A DNA stretch of 18,136 bases from Planctomycetota bacterium. Lineage in GTDB: Bacteria; Planctomycetota; Phycisphaerae; WQYP01. The notes under the pieces are model-generated. The model was not told the DNA's origin and did not search any database. It saw only the letters and a list, made by a program, of their open reading frames with translations. The position numbers and the translations under genes are program-made. The DNA is taken from positions 1-18,136 of the forward strand of contig JAJZGH010000077.1 in NCBI GenBank assembly GCA_021798635.1, read 5' to 3'. Positions 6,397-13,097 of the stretch are shown here, in pieces; the first letter of the stretch is position 1; each line of letters starts with the position of its first letter.

Positions 6397-7554
6397 ATGG
6401 CTGGAAAATTTAATCCTGATCTGCATCTGGATATCACCGGATTTGGCGGAAAAGATATCGATATGTGCATGAACTGCGGGACCTGCACCACCATCTGCCC
6501 CATGTCCGAAGATTCGGGCGGTGGTTTCCCCCGCCGCGTAATCCGTCTGATTCAGACCGGACAGCAAAGTAAGCTGGAAGAGACGCTGGACCCCTGGCTC
6601 TGCTATTACTGCGGTGACTGCACCACCAATTGTCCGCGACAGGCCAATCCGGCGGAAACCATGATGGCGTCGCGCCGTTATCTCACCGCACGGTATGACT
6701 TTACCGGCTTGGCGAAATTATTCTATAAATCCGCAGTGGCGGAAATCCTGGCCATTATCCTCGTGGGGTTGTTCGTTACCGGTCTATTTGTGGCGTTCCA
6801 TGGCCCCATGGTGTTCAACAAGGTGGAACTTAATACGTTCGCACCGGTTCACGCGGTGGAAATGGGCGATTGGATCATGGCGGCGGTGCTGTCCTTTTTT
6901 CTGCTCGCCGGTGCCGCACGCATGACCTGGTGGACGCTGGGCCGCAAGAAGATGTTTCGCATTTCACCGCTGATTTTTATCCAGCAGATTCCGGTTTTCT
7001 TTATCCACATGTTTACCCAGAAAAGATGGAAAAAGTGTGGTTCCCACCACAGTGGAATCCGCTGGATGAAGCACTTGCTGCTGGTATCGGGTTATTTAAG
7101 CATGTTGACACTGGTATTAATCCTGTTGCGCTGGTTTCAAACCGACACGGTTTATCCCTTCTATTATCCGCAACGGCTCTGGGGATATTATGCCGCGATC
7201 GCCCTGCTTTATCCGACCGTGGATTTCATGATTTCCCGCTGGCGGCGCAAGGAGCCGATTCACCTGTTCAGCGAGGCCAGCGATTGGATATTTCTTGTCA
7301 TGCTGTTTCTTACCGCTTTAACCGGCATCATGGTAAACATTTTCCGCGTGGGCGGTTTGCCCATGGCCACCTATCTGATCTATGTCATCCACTTGTCCAT
7401 TGCGGTTCCGATGCTGGTCGTTGAAGTGCCGTTCAGCAAATGGTCGCACATTATGTATCGGCCGCTTTCAATATATTTATACGGAGTCAAGCAGGCGGCG
7501 GCGCGTGCGACCCGGGCGGTGGACGAACCAGCCTCTGAAAAAGTGGCTGCCTAA
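6397..7554 (+). CDS. QmoC-type membrane subunit (HdrC-like 2x[4Fe-4S] fused to HdrE-like cytochrome b domain)
   Basis: The 385-residue protein starts with two complete ferredoxin motifs: CMNCGTCTTICP (C24/27/30/34) and CYYCGDCTTNCP (C69/72/75/79), as in HdrC. From about residue 113 it is a membrane protein with roughly six segments (about 113-135, 158-176, 226-246, 262-280, 297-317, 324-343) and a shorter hydrophobic stretch near 191-206. H204, H226, H332 and H351 lie in or beside membrane segments and are candidate haem b ligands. HdrC-HdrE fusions of this size are typical of QmoC, which links cytoplasmic iron-sulfur/flavin subunits to the quinone pool. No CCG (HdrB) domain is present here or nearby. 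Start ATG 6397 has GAGG at 6386-6389 with 7-nt spacing. It is the only membrane protein of the cluster. Confidence 0.92.
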   Translation: MAGKFNPDLHLDITGFGGKDIDMCMNCGTCTTICPMSEDSGGGFPRRVIRLIQTGQQSKLEETLDPWLCYYCGDCTTNCPRQANPAETMMASRRYLTARYDFTGLAKLFYKSAVAEILAIILVGLFVTGLFVAFHGPMVFNKVELNTFAPVHAVEMGDWIMAAVLSFFLLAGAARMTWWTLGRKKMFRISPLIFIQQIPVFFIHMFTQKRWKKCGSHHSGIRWMKHLLLVSGYLSMLTLVLILLRWFQTDTVYPFYYPQRLWGYYAAIALLYPTVDFMISRWRRKEPIHLFSEASDWIFLVMLFLTALTGIMVNIFRVGGLPMATYLIYVIHLSIAVPMLVVEVPFSKWSHIMYRPLSIYLYGVKQAAARATRAVDEPASEKVAA

Positions 7555-7624
7555 GCACGAAATGTTTTACGCCGCCAACATACGCGGCTGATCATAGGAT
7601 AATGGTAATATAAAGGAGTTTGTC

Positions 7625-8182
7625 ATGGCAATTCTTGAACTCTCGGATATTGACAAAAAGATCGCTGATTTAACGCAACGCGTAACTGCGATCGAAAAAT
7701 CCGCCGGTAACGACCGGCTTGCCATCGGAGTCATGCAGGGCGACCTGGATTCGACGATTGCCGCTTTCATCATTGCGCTGGGAGCGGTCGCGTATGACAT
7801 TCAAGTGGATATGTTTTTTACGTTCTGGGCGATTGCGGCATTGCGGGATCCCCACAAGTCCGCAAAAAAGAGCCTGCTTGACCGGATGTTCGGCATCATG
7901 ATGCCCCGTGGTTCGCGGGCCTTACCTCTTTCCAAAATGCAAATGGCCGGCATCGGCCCCAAGATGATCCGCGGCGTCATGAAGCAGCGCGGCGTTAAAT
8001 CCCTTGAGGAACTCATCAAGGAAGCCGGTGAATTGGGCGTGCGCATCCACATCTGTGAGATGTCCATGAACGTCATGGGCTTTAAGGAACAGGAAATGAT
8101 GGAATACCCGAGTCTCGATTATGTCGGCGTTGGAACATTTATCAATTTGATAAGTGAGTCCAAGCAGGTTATTTTCTTGTAA
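7625..8182 (+). CDS. dsrE2: DsrE2-type (DsrE/DsrF/DrsH-like) sulfurtransferase
   Basis: The 185-residue protein begins with a short coiled-coil-like helix (LSDIDKKIADLTQRVTAIEK). It then shows the DsrE2 features: MQGDLDSTIAAFIIALGA, VDMFFTFWAIAALR, and VRIHICEMSMNVMG with C144, the only cysteine in the protein. That cysteine is at the position that carries the persulfide in the family. DsrE2 proteins are usually found beside tusA and exchange persulfide sulfur with it. The hydrophobic stretches around 44-72 are typical of DsrE2 and may give membrane association. The start ATG 7625 has AAAGGAG about 6 nt upstream. The 70-nt gap to the QmoC-type gene holds a weak hairpin (GCCGC 7571-7575 / GCGGC 7584-7588) without a T-run, so read-through is expected. 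Confidence 0.93.
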   Translation: MAILELSDIDKKIADLTQRVTAIEKSAGNDRLAIGVMQGDLDSTIAAFIIALGAVAYDIQVDMFFTFWAIAALRDPHKSAKKSLLDRMFGIMMPRGSRALPLSKMQMAGIGPKMIRGVMKQRGVKSLEELIKEAGELGVRIHICEMSMNVMGFKEQEMMEYPSLDYVGVGTFINLISESKQVIFL

Positions 8183-8236
8183 GCGCGCTCGTGGAACCCC
8201 CACTATTGACCTGACCGGGGATCAAGGAGAATAATC

Positions 8237-9226
8237 ATGAAGCTTTCAACGACCTACCTGGGCATCAAGTTGGCTAGTCCGCTAGTGGTCGGCGCATCGC
8301 CCCTGGGAGATGACGCGGAGCGGGCGCGGGAACTCGTTGACGCTGGCGCTGCAGCGGTCGTGATGCACTCCCTGTTTCAGGAGCAATTGGACGCAGATCA
8401 GTTTTCAAGTCTTTATCTGCGCGAAATGTATGCCGACAATCAGGGGCCGCAACTGGGATTTATGGATCCAGGCGCGTTGACTACCAGCCCGGAGGAATAT
8501 CTTTCCCGGATTCAACGCATCAAACGCGCTGTGGGAGTTCCGGTAATCGGTTCGCTTAATGGTTCCCGGCCCGGCGGGTGGATCCGCTATGCCGAGCATA
8601 TTGAACAAGCCGGTGCCGATGCGCTGGAATTGAATCTTTACGCCTTTCCCAGCGATCCAGCGGTCAGCGGTATGGACGTGGAACGTCAAATGCTGGATAT
8701 CATCCGCATGGTGACGGCATCGGTGCGCATCCCCGTAGCGGTTAAACTCTCACCGTTCTTATCTTCCTTGCCCCACTTTGCCGCAGCCGCACAAAACGCC
8801 GGTGCCTCCGGCCTGATCCTGTTCAACCGGTTTTATGAACCCGCAGGCGATACCGCTCCTCATGCGTCCAAAACTTCGGAACCACACGGCGACAACCCTC
8901 ATCTGCAACTGCGACTTTATTGGCTGGCCGTTCTGGCAATGCATCTGAAGACTTCGTTAGCTATTTCCGGCGGTGTCAACAGTGGAGAAGATATGTTTAA
9001 GGCGGTCAAAGCCGGTGCCCATGTCTGCCAGGTGGTTTCTGCGATGATGTATCGAGGTCCAGGCGCTGCCAAGGAAATGCTGGCTGACTTCCGTAACCGC
9101 ATGGAAGAACATCGATGCGATTCTATTGAAGATTTGCGAAGCCGCTCACGCTTCGAGCAAACGCCTGATCCGGAAGCATGTGAGCGCATCCGTTACATGC
9201 ACGCGCTCCAGCGTCCGATGCATTGA
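8237..9226 (+). CDS. Dihydroorotate dehydrogenase-like FMN TIM-barrel protein
   Basis: The 329-residue protein is a DHODH-fold TIM barrel: MKLSTTYLGIKLASPLVVGASPL at the start, a VPVIGSLNGS strand (101-110), KLSPF (170-174), LILFNRFYEP (194-202), and phosphate-binding ISGGVNSGEDMFKAVKAGA. At the position of the catalytic loop it has ELNLYAFPSDP (131-141), where class 1 DHODH carries an active-site Cys. This matches the DHODH-like family of unknown reaction often found next to ferredoxin-linked oxidoreductases, not pyrD. The ATG 8237 has AAGGAG about 9 nt upstream. It lies 54 nt after dsrE2 on the same strand, so it is probably the last gene of the sulfur cluster. Its 3' end is only 17 nt from the end of the convergent adenylate kinase gene. 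Confidence 0.88.
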   Translation: MKLSTTYLGIKLASPLVVGASPLGDDAERARELVDAGAAAVVMHSLFQEQLDADQFSSLYLREMYADNQGPQLGFMDPGALTTSPEEYLSRIQRIKRAVGVPVIGSLNGSRPGGWIRYAEHIEQAGADALELNLYAFPSDPAVSGMDVERQMLDIIRMVTASVRIPVAVKLSPFLSSLPHFAAAAQNAGASGLILFNRFYEPAGDTAPHASKTSEPHGDNPHLQLRLYWLAVLAMHLKTSLAISGGVNSGEDMFKAVKAGAHVCQVVSAMMYRGPGAAKEMLADFRNRMEEHRCDSIEDLRSRSRFEQTPDPEACERIRYMHALQRPMH

Positions 9227-9243
9227 AGCTCACACTGCGGGAA

Positions 9244-10053
9244 TTATGTGTAATTGGGCTTCGCCGCCGCCATGGCTGTCCGAGTTGGCCGTGCCGCATT
9301 CCGGCGGCCTTGGAGCAATTCGACCGTCTTTTGGAAAATCTCATCGGGCGTGCCGCCGGCCGATACTGGAACCAGCAAGCCCCGCTGCTGGTAATATGCG
9401 ATCAATGGTTCGGTCAGCTTGCTGTATTCCTGCAGGCGCGTGCGCACAGCTTCCGGTCGATCATCTTCTCTTTGTTTGAGTTCGCCACCACACACATCAC
9501 AGATTCCCTTTTGTTTGGGGGGTTTGCTGGCACGATGATATACGGCGTGGCAGCGCGGGCAGGTAAGCCGCCCGGCCGACCGCTGAACCGTGGCCTCCAA
9601 AGATAGTTCATAACTAATCACCGCATCGAGTGTAACCCGCAACCCGGTCAGCAACGTTTCAAAATCCACCGCCTGCTTCACGGTGCGGGGAAAACCATCT
9701 AAAATAAAGCCGCCCTGACATTGCAAACAACCTGAACGCTCGGCCACCATGGCCAACACCAGGTCGTCGGAAACAAGCTTCCCATGTCGCATGGCTTCAA
9801 GCGCCGCAACCATCGCCGGAGTGGCTTGGCACTGATCCAGATGCTTCGCAGCGCGAAATACATCCCCCGTGGATAGGTGACACGCATGCAGATGCCGCGC
9901 AAGCAGTTCCGACTGTGTGCCTTTTCCCACGCCCGGCGGCCCCAAAAGAATCAGGCACCAAGGGTGTGCTGATTTTGGGGGCTGAACAGAACAGGTAAAC
10001 TGCGGACCTTTAAGCCAGGCCGCGCGATCCGAGCCTGAAGGAGGTACGAACAT
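9244..10053 (-). CDS. adk: Adenylate kinase / nucleoside monophosphate kinase with zinc lid
   Basis: The 269-residue protein has the P-loop GPPGVGKGT (38-46), the AMP-site segment HLSTGDVFRAA, GGFILDGFPRT (114-123) and a LID with four cysteines (C165, C168, C185, C188) that should bind zinc. It catalyses ATP + AMP to 2 ADP in the cytoplasm. Compared with the usual 215-220 residues, it has about 34 extra N-terminal residues before the first strand and a C-terminal tail rich in Arg/Ala. A weak GGGG lies 5 nt before the start, and no better in-frame start was found before the P-loop. It stands alone, not in the common secY-adk-map context, so it could be a second copy or a paralogue with different NMP preference. 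Confidence 0.9.
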   Translation of the reverse strand: MFVPPSGSDRAAWLKGPQFTCSVQPPKSAHPWCLILLGPPGVGKGTQSELLARHLHACHLSTGDVFRAAKHLDQCQATPAMVAALEAMRHGKLVSDDLVLAMVAERSGCLQCQGGFILDGFPRTVKQAVDFETLLTGLRVTLDAVISYELSLEATVQRSAGRLTCPRCHAVYHRASKPPKQKGICDVCGGELKQREDDRPEAVRTRLQEYSKLTEPLIAYYQQRGLLVPVSAGGTPDEIFQKTVELLQGRRNAARPTRTAMAAAKPNYT

Positions 10054-10123
10054 AAAAACCCCTGTCCGCCCTCAAAGCATCATAATAAAGCCACCTCAAC
10101 GCGAAGTGGCAGGAAATTCCGAT

Positions 10124-10156
10124 TCCCGCGAGCGTCAATCTCCCGCGAGAACGTCA
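10124..10156. repeat. Short imperfect direct repeat
   Basis: TCCCGCGAGCGTCA (10124-10137) is repeated as TCCCGCGAGAACGTCA (10141-10156), differing by a 2-nt insertion and separated by 3 nt. It lies about 70-100 bp upstream of the adk start. It could be a pair of regulator sites for adk; the size also permits chance duplication. Confidence 0.4.
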
Positions 10157-10384
10157 CCGCTCCGCTGCAGCTTTAGAGGTATAACTAAAATATTACCGTT
10201 CCATGCCTCACCGTGCAACACCGCCTGAACACAACGCGGCGCTCAATAAACAATGAACAAACCGCTGGGTATCGCGAATTTCTGCTTAAGGATTATCTAC
10301 CCGTCGGCACCCTTCGTTGCAGAGGCAGCCAAGAGGATCAATTGCTCACCTGCCCACAAGCTTCTTGTTGCCCAAAAGCTACCG

Positions 10385-10413
10385 TTGAGTTTTTTTCAAG
10401 CGATTGTTAATAT
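10385..10413 (+). promoter_or_regulatory. Candidate sigma70-type promoter for the polyprenyl synthase gene
   Basis: TTGAGT (10385-10390) and TAATAT (10408-10413) are separated by exactly 17 nt. Transcription would start near 10420, giving a leader of about 128 nt before the ATG at 10548. Four of six bases match consensus in each box. Confidence 0.5.
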
Positions 10414-10547
10414 ATCGCCAACTTAAACACAATGTGGCCCGTCCTTGGCGTCACTGGACTTTCGTGTCAAATCTTTCTATAGTTTCAATAACAATTGAAC
10501 GGTTCCCGGGCCGTGGGATTGCGGCACCCCGTTCGTGGAGAGCTTTT

Positions 10548-11537
10548 ATGGTCACTATGACTGGGCCAATGACATTGCAGGTACTTGAGCCTTACTTGGC
10601 GCAAGTCAATGATCTATTTGCCAGTGAATTGGCCAGCGATCTGGATCACGTACAGACTCTGTCCAATCATGTTGAACGATTTCGCGGCAAAATGTTACGC
10701 CCCGTACTGGTTTTTCTTTCAGGCTTGGCAGCACGTGGCGTTGATAAGCCGCTGGGGCAAACGCATATCACCATCGCCACCGTAGTGGAAATGGTTCATG
10801 TTGCCACGCTGGTGCATGATGATGTATTGGACAACGCGGAAATCCGCCGGCGCGGAGCCACCATTAATCACTTGCACGGCAATGAGGCGGCAGTACTGCT
10901 GGGGGATTTGTTAATCAGCCATGCCTACCATCTTTGCAGTTCCCTGGAAAGCCAGATTGCCTCACGCGCCATTGGCCGCACCACCAATATCGTCTGCGAA
11001 GGTGAACTTACGCAGAATTTCAATCGGGGCAATTGGGAATTAACCGAACAAACCTACTTTGACATTATTTACCGCAAAACCGCCAGCCTGATTGAAACGT
11101 CCTGCCGCCTGGGAGCCTGGGCATCCAATGCCGATGCCGCGACAGTAGAGGCACTAGGTAACTACGGCCGGGATGTCGGCATGGCGTTCCAAATTGTCGA
11201 TGATATTTTGGATATTGCGGGCCACCAGAAAACGGTGGGGAAAACCCTGGGAAGCGATATTGAAAAAGGCAAACTAACCTTGCCGATGATTCATTTTCTT
11301 GCCACCGCCGCCCCCACGCATCAGCAACTGCTGAGCAGCCTGCTGGAATCGGACGCCTCAGACCGTATTGATAACGCCCGACAACTGCTGATCCCCAGCC
11401 CCTCCATGCGTTACGCCCGCAACCGTGCCCAGCAACTCGTGGATCAGGCCATCGCTGCCATCAGCGAATTGCCGGAATCAGAATTCCGACAAATTCTCAT
11501 CGACATGGCCCGATTCGTCACCGCCCGCGAATTATGA
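10548..11537 (+). CDS. trans-Polyprenyl diphosphate synthase
   Basis: From ATG 10548 (GGAG at 10537-10540, 7-nt spacing) the protein has 329 residues. It shows the two aspartate-rich motifs of trans-prenyltransferases, DDVLD at 91-95 with following RRR and DDILD at 218-222, plus the GKMLRP segment (47-52) and the CEGELTQNFNRG region. Such enzymes add isopentenyl units to an allylic diphosphate and make the C30-C50 tail of respiratory quinones, or shorter chains. Length and motif spacing resemble octaprenyl/solanesyl-type synthases, so a quinone side-chain role is likely; chain length cannot be read from sequence alone. A longer frame from 10404 is open, but its extra 48 codons are not family-like. 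It forms its own transcription unit. Confidence 0.9.
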   Translation: MVTMTGPMTLQVLEPYLAQVNDLFASELASDLDHVQTLSNHVERFRGKMLRPVLVFLSGLAARGVDKPLGQTHITIATVVEMVHVATLVHDDVLDNAEIRRRGATINHLHGNEAAVLLGDLLISHAYHLCSSLESQIASRAIGRTTNIVCEGELTQNFNRGNWELTEQTYFDIIYRKTASLIETSCRLGAWASNADAATVEALGNYGRDVGMAFQIVDDILDIAGHQKTVGKTLGSDIEKGKLTLPMIHFLATAAPTHQQLLSSLLESDASDRIDNARQLLIPSPSMRYARNRAQQLVDQAIAAISELPESEFRQILIDMARFVTAREL

Positions 11538-11548
11538 AATAACGCAGT

Positions 11549-11577
11549 TTGGTTACGTCGGAATAGTCTGATAGAAT
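11549..11577 (+). promoter_or_regulatory. Candidate sigma70-type promoter for clpX
   Basis: TTGGTT (11549-11554) and TAGAAT (11572-11577) are separated by 17 nt, directly after the polyprenyl synthase stop. The leader to the clpX ATG would be about 96 nt. Confidence 0.5.
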
Positions 11578-11596
11578 ACGCAGGTTGGTGAATGTA

Positions 11597-11626
11597 CCCA
11601 TTCAGGTCGCTGGCTTGCTGAATGGG
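11597..11626 (+). other. Hairpin in the predicted clpX leader
   Basis: CCCATTCAG (11597-11605) and CTGAATGGG (11618-11626) pair perfectly over 9 bp around a 12-nt loop. It is followed by AGGC and no T-run, so it is not a terminator. It may fold in the clpX 5' leader or be a protein-binding dyad. Confidence 0.45.
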
Positions 11627-11679
11627 AGGCAATATTGATTAATTAGGCCTCAAGCCGGCGACAACTGGAATTGCGTGAC

Positions 11680-13023
11680 ATGGCAAATCAAAGCGGAAAT
11701 GGTGGATCAGGTAATGGCGGCGGAGTCGGCAATGGGCCTGGTGCCTCGGGTGGATCGGGTGGTTTTCGGGGCCGCAAAGTGACCAATTGTTCGTTTTGTG
11801 GAAAATCCAGCCGCGAAGTCGGCCCCATGGTGGAAGGCCCCAACGACATCTACATCTGCGCCAGTTGTTCGGAACTGTGCCAAAATATTTTCAAGCAGGA
11901 AAAACGGAAAGTCACCGGCGCTAAGCCCACAGTTGGGGAAATTCCGCCCCCCCGCCAACTCAAAGAATTTATGGATCAGTATGTTATCGGGCAGGAATCT
12001 GCCAAACGGGCGTTATCCGTTGCCGTGCATAATCATTATAAGCGGCTCTCCCACACTGATGGCCGCACGTCCGATGATGTTGAGCTGGATAAATCCAATG
12101 TGTTGCTCATTGGTCCTACCGGATCGGGCAAAACGCTTCTGGCCCGCACGCTGGCGCGTTGTCTGAATGTCCCCTTTGCCATTGGCGACGCCACCACGCT
12201 TACCGAAGCGGGTTATGTGGGCGAGGACGTTGAAAATCTGCTGTTGAAACTGCTGCAAGCCGCGGATTTTGACTTGGAAACCGCCAAGCGTGGAATTATC
12301 TATATCGATGAAATTGACAAAATCGGCAAGACCAGCATGAACGTTTCCATCACCCGCGATGTCTCCGGTGAAGGCGTACAGCAAGCGCTGTTGAAAATGC
12401 TGGAAGGCACCATGGCCAACGTGCCTCCCCAGGGCGGCCGCAAGCACCCCGAGCAGCAATATATTCAGATGGATACCTCGCACATACTTTTCATCTGCGG
12501 CGGCACGTTTGTGGGACTCGAGCAAATTATCGCCCAACGCCTTGGTAAGCAACTTATCGGCTTTGGCTCCGAAGTCGAAGCGGCACACTTGAAAAATGCC
12601 AGCCGGGCACGCTTCCTGGCAGATGTCACGCCTGATGATCTCATTGAATACGGCATGATTCCCGAATTTGTCGGACGCTTGCCCATTCTGGCTTCCCTCA
12701 AACCGCTGACCGAAGAAGCGATGATTCAAATACTTACCGAACCACGCAATGCCTTGGTCAAGCAGTATCAGAAATTCTTCCAGATGGAGGGCTGCGAACT
12801 GGAATTCACCTCGGAAGCCCTGCACCTGATCGCGGAAAAAGCCTTGAAGCGCGACACCGGAGCGCGGGCCTTGCGCAGTGTGATGGAAGAGATGATGCTC
12901 GATATGATGTATCATCTCCCGGATCAGCCGCAGCGGGGAAAATACATCATTACCGATGCCGTTGTGCGCGGTGAAATAAGTCTCTTTGACACCAAGCCTA
13001 TGCCGTTAAAGGAAAGTGCCTGA
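11680..13023 (+). CDS. clpX: ATP-dependent Clp protease ATP-binding subunit ClpX
   Basis: The 447-residue AAA+ unfoldase has the N-terminal zinc-binding domain with C37/C40 and C60/C63, Walker A GPTGSGKT (145-152), pore loop GYVG (178-181), Walker B IIYIDE (206-211), the RKH loop (254-256) and sensor-2 GARALR. The IGF loop (293-295) that docks to ClpP is present, so it should work with ClpP, although no clpP gene lies in the window. A Gly/Ser/Asn-rich tail of about 30 residues precedes the zinc domain, longer than in most ClpX. The ATG at 11680 is preferred over an in-frame TTG at 11671; neither has a strong ribosome site, and an in-frame stop at 11644 limits extension. Confidence 0.97.
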   Translation: MANQSGNGGSGNGGGVGNGPGASGGSGGFRGRKVTNCSFCGKSSREVGPMVEGPNDIYICASCSELCQNIFKQEKRKVTGAKPTVGEIPPPRQLKEFMDQYVIGQESAKRALSVAVHNHYKRLSHTDGRTSDDVELDKSNVLLIGPTGSGKTLLARTLARCLNVPFAIGDATTLTEAGYVGEDVENLLLKLLQAADFDLETAKRGIIYIDEIDKIGKTSMNVSITRDVSGEGVQQALLKMLEGTMANVPPQGGRKHPEQQYIQMDTSHILFICGGTFVGLEQIIAQRLGKQLIGFGSEVEAAHLKNASRARFLADVTPDDLIEYGMIPEFVGRLPILASLKPLTEEAMIQILTEPRNALVKQYQKFFQMEGCELEFTSEALHLIAEKALKRDTGARALRSVMEEMMLDMMYHLPDQPQRGKYIITDAVVRGEISLFDTKPMPLKESA

Positions 13024-13035
13024 CAACCTGTAGGA

Positions 13036-13064
13036 TTGTCCGCACTGCTATGATCCGCTACGAT
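13036..13064 (+). promoter_or_regulatory. Weak promoter candidate before the uncharacterised gene
   Basis: TTGTCC (13036-13041) and TACGAT (13059-13064) are separated by 17 nt in the 74-bp gap after clpX. Each box matches consensus at four of six positions. Read-through from clpX is equally possible. Confidence 0.3.
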
Positions 13065-13097
13065 CAAGCAAAGTGAAGCTGTGCCGTGGAGTTTCCG

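Larger units (their letters stand above)
10054..10547. other. Divergent intergenic region between adk and the polyprenyl synthase gene
   Basis: This 494-bp stretch contains the start region of the leftward adk, a direct repeat near 10124-10156, and a rightward promoter candidate at 10385-10413. A short frame beginning with GTG at 10213 (65 codons) and the upstream TTG extension of the next gene lack family similarity and ribosome sites and are not called. I see no RNA gene here. Confidence 0.55.

Noticed and set aside
6870..7424. 184-codon plus-strand frame
   Set aside because: It overlaps the QmoC-type gene in another frame; the QmoC frame has iron-sulfur motifs and membrane segments, this one does not.
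2001..9226. Canonical Qmo complex of sulfate reducers
   Set aside because: The architecture is related, but the MvhD domain is separate, TusA/DsrE2 are integrated, and aprAB and sat are not present in the window.
8237..9226. pyrD (true dihydroorotate dehydrogenase)
   Set aside because: The catalytic loop lacks the expected Cys and reads like the DHODH-like family of unknown reaction; no pyrimidine genes are nearby.
10038..10045. Perfect AAGGAGGT on the plus strand
   Set aside because: No start codon or open frame follows at a usable distance; it lies inside the 5' end of the leftward adk.
10213..10410. 65-codon frame in the gap before the polyprenyl synthase gene
   Set aside because: GTG start without a ribosome site, no recognisable sequence, and it overlaps the candidate promoter.
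12013..12915. 300-codon open frame on the minus strand
   Set aside because: It lies entirely antisense to clpX, whose domains are unmistakable; its translation has no recognisable motif.
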